The notes under the pieces are model-generated. The model did no database searches and was not told the DNA's origin. It saw only the letters and a program-made list of their open reading frames with translations. The translations under genes and the position numbers were made by a program. Positions 14,767 through 18,825 of a stretch of DNA of 18,825 bases are shown here, piece after piece. The stretch spans positions 1 to 18,825 of the forward strand of contig CAYYEM010000033.1 of NCBI GenBank assembly GCA_964470915.1. Direction: 5' to 3'. How positions within the stretch are numbered: position 1 is the first letter of the stretch; the number at the start of each line of letters is the position of its first letter. Origin of the DNA: CAYPXN01 sp964470915. GTDB lineage: Bacteria > UBA10199 > JADFYH01.

Positions 14767-15911
14767 ATCTTACGATCGATAATCGTCGCAACACCCATTC
14801 CATGACCAATACAAAGTGTGATGCATGCTAGGCGTTTGTCTTGGCGTTCGAGTTCATCGAGTGCCATTCCAAGCAACATAGCTCCGGTAGCACCGAGAGG
14901 ATGACCGAGTGCAATCGCTCCACCGTTTACGTTTACTTTATCGAGATTGATTTTTAATTCTTGAGCGACGGCTAAAGGGACTGGAGCAAAAGCTTCGTTG
15001 ATTTCCCACAAATCAATGTCATCCACTTTAAGATTTGCTTTTTTTAAAGCTTTTTGAACGGCTGGAATCGGACCTAATAACATAATAATTGGATCAGAAC
15101 CAGCAATAGAGGTCATTGAAATCTTTGCCCGAGCTTTCAAGCCAAGTTCTTTTGCCTTTTTGAGAGATGATAAGAGAACCGCGGCAGAACCATCGACAAT
15201 TCCGCTCGAATTTCCGGCATGAATCGTTCCATTTTCTTTGAATGAAGGTTTTAGGGCTGCCAAGGTATCGGCAGTAGTGCCAGGTCTGAGATGCTCATCG
15301 CGAGTCACAGTTATTTCCTGTCCTTCTGCATTTTTACTTTTTACGGGAATAATACTTTTATCAAATCGTTTTTCTTCCCAGGCTTTGGCAGCAAGAGCTT
15401 GAGAACGTGCAGCAAATTCATCTAATTGACGACGAGTAAATCCATATTTTTCAGCAATCATTTCAGCGGACAATCCTTGAGGAATTAAATTCGGCCATTT
15501 TTGTGCGAGAAGTGAGCCTGCCATGTCAAAATTAATTTCCATAGGGACGCGGGTCATGTGTTCTACACCGCCACCAATCATGAGATCTTCTTGACCTGCC
15601 ATAATCGAGTCGGCAGCCATATTGACTGCGCTAAGTCCGGAACCGCAGAAGCGATTGACGGTGACACCTGCAACATCGAGTGGCCAGCCGGATGCTAATA
15701 CAGCTTCGCGTGCAATGACGTTATCTTGTTCACCCCGTTGGGAAACACAGCCATAGATCACATCGGAAACTTCTTTGGGATCAAACTTGTTTCTTTGCGC
15801 AAGACCCAGAAGGGGTTGAACAGCTAAATCAATAGGGTGGAGTAATGAAAATGAACCTTTTCGTTTTCCTCGAGGTGTACGGACGGCATCGATGATATAA
15901 GCTTCGCTCAT
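14763..15911 (-). CDS. Thiolase (acetyl-CoA acyltransferase / acetyl-CoA C-acetyltransferase)
   Basis: Cytoplasmic thiolase-fold enzyme that condenses two acyl-CoAs or cleaves 3-ketoacyl-CoA. The N terminus IIDAVRTPRGKRKG is typical. The nucleophile is C89 in VNRFCGSGLSAVN. The active-site loop INEAFAPV lies at about 304–311. H337 sits in NGGAIALGHPLGATGA, and the second acid-base cysteine is C367 in CIGHGMG. The 382 residues fit the family. The CIGHG form and the RGEQDNVIAREAV stretch look closer to the degradative FadA/FadI-like side than to PhaA, but sequence alone does not decide direction. It stands without other beta-oxidation genes here. It has a near-ideal AGGAG five bases before the ATG. 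Confidence 0.93.
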   Translation of the reverse strand: MSEAYIIDAVRTPRGKRKGSFSLLHPIDLAVQPLLGLAQRNKFDPKEVSDVIYGCVSQRGEQDNVIAREAVLASGWPLDVAGVTVNRFCGSGLSAVNMAADSIMAGQEDLMIGGGVEHMTRVPMEINFDMAGSLLAQKWPNLIPQGLSAEMIAEKYGFTRRQLDEFAARSQALAAKAWEEKRFDKSIIPVKSKNAEGQEITVTRDEHLRPGTTADTLAALKPSFKENGTIHAGNSSGIVDGSAAVLLSSLKKAKELGLKARAKISMTSIAGSDPIIMLLGPIPAVQKALKKANLKVDDIDLWEINEAFAPVPLAVAQELKINLDKVNVNGGAIALGHPLGATGAMLLGMALDELERQDKRLACITLCIGHGMGVATIIDRKI

Positions 15912-15916
15912 AATAT

Positions 15917-15921
15917 CTCCT
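15917..15921 (-). promoter_or_regulatory. Strong Shine-Dalgarno of the thiolase gene
   Basis: On the minus strand AGGAG, preceded by a run of A, lies five bases before ATG 15911. It is among the best ribosome-binding sites in the window and fixes the thiolase start. Confidence 0.85.
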
Positions 15922-15932
15922 TTTTTTAATAC

Positions 15933-15961
15933 TTTTCACCTTTTCCTTGCACATCTGTCAA
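15933..15961 (-). promoter_or_regulatory. Candidate thiolase promoter (perfect −35)
   Basis: The minus strand has TTGACA (complement of 15956–15961), then 17 bases, then TGAAAA (complement of 15933–15938), a poor −10. The −35 is a perfect match and the distance to the gene is right; the weak −10 keeps confidence low. It sits in the 68-base gap after the exported-protein pair. Confidence 0.3.
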
Positions 15962-15979
15962 CGGGATCTTAAAAAAAAA

Positions 15980-16270
15980 TTAAAAGATTGATTTGCCCAT
16001 TTTAGAACTTGTTGGAATGCCTGTAGGGCTTGGCTGTGTAGTCGGGCTTGCATCATAGGGAAAAAATAAAATAACCCCATTGCCCTCTCTTTTTACTTCA
16101 TAAATTTTTTCATCTTTTCCACAAGTGCCTTGGCTGGGTTTGATTTGAAATTCAAGGTCACGATAAGTAGGATCGACCATGGGAAAGCAAACAAGAACTT
16201 TTTCATTAGCTCTGAGGGGAAAAGAACTTAAAAATAAAAACAAAAATATGAATAGTGTTAAAATTTTCAT
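15980..16270 (-). CDS. Small exported protein of unknown function, downstream member of a pair
   Basis: I do not recognise the family. From ATG 16270 it has 96 residues: a signal peptide (MKILTLFIFLFLFLSSFPLRA, cut near residue 21) and a mature part of about 75 residues. The mature part has two cysteines, C28 and C50, and a Ser/Thr/Pro-rich tail. The start is fixed by an ATGA overlap with the upstream gene; the frame is open 12 codons further, but those residues would displace the signal peptide. VCFP (27–30), then 21 residues between the cysteines, then C-x3-E-x2-Y resembles the equivalent stretch in the upstream gene. A disulfide between C28 and C50 is likely. A T-run follows the stop. Confidence 0.66.
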   Translation of the reverse strand: MKILTLFIFLFLFLSSFPLRANEKVLVCFPMVDPTYRDLEFQIKPSQGTCGKDEKIYEVKREGNGVILFFPYDASPTTQPSPTGIPTSSKMGKSIF

Positions 16271-16821
16271 GGCAGTTCTAGTAAGTAATTTGTGCCTCCT
16301 GAGCACTGTTCGTAAAGATCATTTCCTCCGAGTTGTTCTTTGCAAGCTCCTTGAGCCATCATATAGGCTGATTCACAACTTTGATATTGGCTAGGTGCTG
16401 TAATTTCTCCCTTAAAAGTAAAACTTTTCATTTTGGTTCCAAGGAGTTCTTTTTCCACATCTCCTACGCAGGTAAAATGCCACACTCGAGGTCCCGAAGT
16501 ATTTTCATGAGAAGGCCAAGAGGGTACCCATGGTGGATAGGCCTTTTGAATTGCTTTGAGTACTAACAATGCCATCGAGTTTTTAGGTTCTTTACCAATC
16601 ACCCAGCGATAGCGAGCTTCGCCTGGTTGACAAGCTTCATCTGCCGTAATGCTACGAATCTTGACGGGTTTGCCTTTCCATAAATTCGATAGCTCAGGGA
16701 TGCAGACTGCCCGATGAGTGCTAGGCAGGGTCGCAGTAAAATCTTCATTCCAAGCAAAAAGTAGGGATGTTGGCAACAAAAGTAAGAAAGAGAAGAGAAT
16801 ATATTTTTTAAAAAACAGCAT
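16267..16821 (-). CDS. Exported six-cysteine protein of unknown function, upstream member of a pair
   Basis: I do not recognise the family. It has 184 residues with a clear signal peptide (basic MLFFKKY, a hydrophobic core, likely cut after LLFA near residue 23). Six cysteines lie in the mature part, at 40, 64, 118, 149, 160 and 173. An even number and export suggest three disulfides in the periplasm or outside the cell. AVCIP (38–42), 23 residues between the first two cysteines, then C-x3-E-x2-Y (64–71) is shared in outline with the downstream gene. Trp and Pro are frequent in the middle (YPPWVPSWPSHEN). Only weak Shine-Dalgarno bases (GAG) precede the ATG. The stop overlaps the next ATG, so the two are translationally coupled. 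The divergent gene starts 52 bases away. Confidence 0.68.
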   Translation of the reverse strand: MLFFKKYILFSFLLLLPTSLLFAWNEDFTATLPSTHRAVCIPELSNLWKGKPVKIRSITADEACQPGEARYRWVIGKEPKNSMALLVLKAIQKAYPPWVPSWPSHENTSGPRVWHFTCVGDVEKELLGTKMKSFTFKGEITAPSQYQSCESAYMMAQGACKEQLGGNDLYEQCSGGTNYLLELP

Positions 16822-16873
16822 TGAATAAATCTCATGGCTTGGTTTAAGTTCAATATAAGAGATATGGTATTTT

Positions 16874-17281
16874 ATGGGAAATGTGAAAATAAATTTTTTA
16901 AATTCAAATGGAGAAGATTTTCTCTTAGCAAAGCAAGGGGAAGTTTTACCTCTTCAGCAAAGAGCTTCAGCCCAATTAGCACCTTATAGATCTTATCTGA
17001 GTTTTGGAGATGTGAATGTTTATACACAACGTAGTCAGTTTGTATTAATTAGCAATACCGGTAATCGGCCATTAAGAATTCAAAATATTCAAAGTATGAA
17101 TAGCGTCTTTCAAGTTTCAGATCAAAATTTTGTCATCCCACCGGGTGAAGCTCGGAATTTGCGCATTACTTTTAATCCTTATTTTGCACAAAATTACTCA
17201 TCTTATATTACATTCGCAACGAATGATCCTACACAACCCTCTGCTTCGATTTTTGTATCAGGCAGAGGCCTTGCACAATGA
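16874..17281 (+). CDS. Small ASH/choice-of-anchor D-like Ig-fold protein
   Basis: A 135-residue protein whose second half (about 40–132) has the pattern of the ASPM–SPD2–Hydin/choice-of-anchor D fold. A strand LSFGDV leads to FVLISNTGNRPLRI, then VIPPGEARNLRITFNP and YITFATNDPTQPSASIFVSGRG, which is the usual end (NDP...V.L.G.G). Such domains are Ig-like beta sandwiches used for protein binding or as repeats in surface proteins. This one stands alone, with no signal peptide, membrane anchor or repeat. The first 40 residues are polar and unassigned. The ATG has only weak Shine-Dalgarno bases (GAGAT). It is divergent from the exported pair and lies 40 bases before pgi. The domain is likely; its function is unknown. 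Confidence 0.72.
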   Translation: MGNVKINFLNSNGEDFLLAKQGEVLPLQQRASAQLAPYRSYLSFGDVNVYTQRSQFVLISNTGNRPLRIQNIQSMNSVFQVSDQNFVIPPGEARNLRITFNPYFAQNYSSYITFATNDPTQPSASIFVSGRGLAQ

Positions 17282-17321
17282 GTTTGCCTTTTAAATCTAG
17301 TTTATTCTAAACTTCAAAGAT

Positions 17322-18722
17322 ATGACTCATAGTGATGTTCGTTTTGATTTTAATGGGGTGATGAGTACTGTGATTGATTCAGAAGGAATCAAGTCTGAAG
17401 AAATTCAGGCTCTTCAGCCCCAAATTGATAAAATCCATAAGGCTTTCCATGCGATGAAAGAAATGGGACACCTGCCTTTCATGCATTTGCCCTATGAAGA
17501 AGAAAAAGTGCAGGAAATTGAGGCTCTCTCTAAAAAATATCTGCAAAAATTTGAAAATTTAGTGGTGCTTGGAATTGGTGGCTCTGCTTTGGGTGCGAAA
17601 GCAATTCTTACGGCATTGAAGGGCCCTTATCAACCTTTTCTGAATTTTCAAAATTCTTCTCCCTCGGCGAAAGTATTTGTTTGTGATGATATTGATCCTG
17701 ATTCTTTTCAGCTTCTGTTGCAGTCGCTTGATTTAAAGAAAACGCTATTTAATGTGATTAGCAAATCTGGGAATACCATTGAGACGATGTCGCAATGGAT
17801 GATCGTAAAAAAACGATTAGAAGAGTTTTGCGGTGCGTCCTGGAAAGAACATGTCATTCTGACCACTGATCCTGAAAAAGGATTACTTCGAGAAATGGTG
17901 AATCAAGAATCTTTTGCTTCTCTCGCGATTGCTTCAGGAGTAGGGGGAAGATATTCTCTTTTGTCGCCTGTGGGATTATTTCCAGCAGCCATGGGCGGGA
18001 TTCATTTAAATGATTTGCTCGCGGGAGCCAAACGCGCGGATGCACGAATTAATCAATCGAACATTTGGATGAACCCTGCTTACATGTTGGCAGCGATTCA
18101 ATATCTTTTATTTCAGAAAAAGAAAAATATTGTGGTGATGATGCCTTATAGTCAAATGTTGTTTCCTTTCTCGGAGTGGTATTCTCAACTCTGGGCCGAA
18201 AGTATTGGAAAGCGTTTTTCACTCAAAGGCGAAGAAGTTCATACGGGCTCCACACCTGTAGCAGCGTGTGGCCCGCGAGATCAACATTCTCAATTGCAAC
18301 TTTACATGGAAGGCCCTGCAGATAAATTTATTTTATTTTTGATGCTTGAAAATTATGAAACTCTATTAACCATTCCCACTCATGCAAATTTTCCGCAGGA
18401 CATGGGTTATTTGTCGGGGCAGACCTTGGGCAAAGTCGTGCAAATGGAAGCCTTAGCGACGGAAACTTCTCTCCAACAACAAAAACGCCCCACTGCAAAA
18501 TTTTTAATCCCACATCGTAACGCTTATGCTTTGGGGCAGTTATTTTATATTTTAGAAGTAGCCACTGCTTTCGCCGGCGAGCTTTTCAACGTGAATCCAT
18601 TTGATCAGCCCGGAGTAGAATTAGGGAAAAAATTTGCAGCAGGTCTTCTGGGTAAGCCAGGTTTTGAGAAATATAAGTTTGAAGTCCTTGAAAAAAATAA
18701 AGATCCAAATTACGTGATTTAA
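17322..18722 (+). CDS. pgi: Glucose-6-phosphate isomerase
   Basis: Cytoplasmic enzyme interconverting glucose-6-phosphate and fructose-6-phosphate. The phosphate-binding loop is VLGIGGSALGAKAI (82–95). The SIS-fold signature is VISKSGNTIETM (145–156), and GGRYSLLSPVGLFPAAM spans about 208–224. The catalytic glutamate region is WYSQLWAESIGK (286–297, E293), and GPRDQHSQLQLYMEGP (317–332) includes H322. The conserved lysine is in the C-terminal VELGKK. The 466 residues match the short bacterial form rather than the 550-residue E. coli enzyme. It lies 40 bases after the Ig-fold gene; no clear terminator separates them. Confidence 0.97.
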   Translation: MTHSDVRFDFNGVMSTVIDSEGIKSEEIQALQPQIDKIHKAFHAMKEMGHLPFMHLPYEEEKVQEIEALSKKYLQKFENLVVLGIGGSALGAKAILTALKGPYQPFLNFQNSSPSAKVFVCDDIDPDSFQLLLQSLDLKKTLFNVISKSGNTIETMSQWMIVKKRLEEFCGASWKEHVILTTDPEKGLLREMVNQESFASLAIASGVGGRYSLLSPVGLFPAAMGGIHLNDLLAGAKRADARINQSNIWMNPAYMLAAIQYLLFQKKKNIVVMMPYSQMLFPFSEWYSQLWAESIGKRFSLKGEEVHTGSTPVAACGPRDQHSQLQLYMEGPADKFILFLMLENYETLLTIPTHANFPQDMGYLSGQTLGKVVQMEALATETSLQQQKRPTAKFLIPHRNAYALGQLFYILEVATAFAGELFNVNPFDQPGVELGKKFAAGLLGKPGFEKYKFEVLEKNKDPNYVI

Positions 18723-18752
18723 TCCCCAGCAACTTTTTGTCTCCTTTGTCGA

Positions 18753-18768
18753 TAGTGTTGTGACACTA
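18753..18768. repeat. Perfect 6-bp inverted repeat (hairpin or operator)
   Basis: TAGTGT–TGTG–ACACTA is a perfect 6-base stem with a 4-base loop, 30 bases after the pgi stop and 2 bases before an ATG. No U-run follows, so it is a poor terminator. It could be an operator or a translation-affecting hairpin, or chance. Confidence 0.4.
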
Positions 18769-18770
18769 AT

Positions 18771-18825
18771 ATGAAGGGGGCTTCACGCGTGTTGAATTTT
18801 CTAGATCGAAGGCTGAACTCTAGGC
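18771..18825 (+). CDS. Possible start of a new gene, cut by the window end
   Basis: ATG 18771 opens a frame that stays open to the last base, giving 18 residues (MKGASRVLNFLDRRLNSR). Eighteen codons are too few to identify a product, and no clear Shine-Dalgarno precedes it. A GTG at 18789 in the same frame, preceded by GGGGG at about 18776–18780, is an alternative start. Confidence 0.25.
   Translation, partial: MKGASRVLNFLDRRLNSR

Noticed and set aside
15962..15984. ATCTT/AAGAT with an A/T run after the exported pair as a terminator
   Set aside because: The only pairing is a few A:T-rich bases with a long loop; there is no GC stem, so intrinsic termination is not supported.
16599..16853. 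Minus-strand open frame of 84 codons overlapping the exported six-cysteine protein
   Set aside because: It is in another frame of a gene with a good signal peptide and conserved-looking cysteines, and shows no coherent domain.

Overview
This is an AT-rich bacterial chromosomal window. The core order fur–tilS–ftsH–folP–glmM–pdxJ–nnr–tsaE resembles arrangements found in Deltaproteobacteria in the broad sense (Desulfobacterota, Bdellovibrionota and Myxococcota-like lineages). A true RpoH-type sigma factor and a LipB lipoyl pathway enzyme also fit a proteobacterium-like Gram-negative. I cannot place it more precisely by eye. I saw no tRNA, rRNA, CRISPR array, transposon or phage gene, and no gene-free stretch exceeds 300 bases.

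Region 1 (1–12053, all plus strand) is a dense run of twelve genes, probably one or a few transcription units, most joined by 3–19 base overlaps or very short gaps. It begins with the 3' end of a Fur-family regulator. Then come tilS (tRNA-Ile lysidine synthesis), ftsH (membrane protease), folP (folate), glmM (peptidoglycan and LPS precursor), pdxJ (pyridoxal phosphate), nnr (NAD(P)HX repair), tsaE (tRNA t6A) and an rpoH-like heat-shock sigma factor. The tail is an unusual membrane trio: a six-helix protein that looks like a prokaryotic INSIG homologue, a CopA-type copper ATPase, and a short DUF962/Mpo1-like protein. FtsH and RpoH lie in the same run, which is notable because FtsH degrades RpoH in E. 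coli.

Region 2 (12050–14766) opens with a convergent lytic transglycosylase on the minus strand that has no signal peptide. A divergent intergenic region follows, with candidate promoters and small palindromes. Then come a CDP-alcohol phosphatidyltransferase (pgsA-like), lipB, and a small exported protein whose six cysteines have mirror-symmetric spacing (C-x3-C-x6-C-x12-C-x6-C-x3-C).

Region 3 (14763–16821, minus strand) holds a thiolase with a strong Shine-Dalgarno sequence. Upstream of it are two translationally coupled small exported proteins of unknown function that share a cysteine motif and may be diverged relatives.

Region 4 (16874–18825, plus strand) holds a small Ig-like (ASH/choice-of-anchor D-like) domain protein, pgi (glucose-6-phosphate isomerase), and possibly the start of another gene behind a small hairpin.

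Most of the window is housekeeping. The least explained parts are the INSIG-like gene and its partners, the symmetric six-cysteine protein, and the paired exported proteins.
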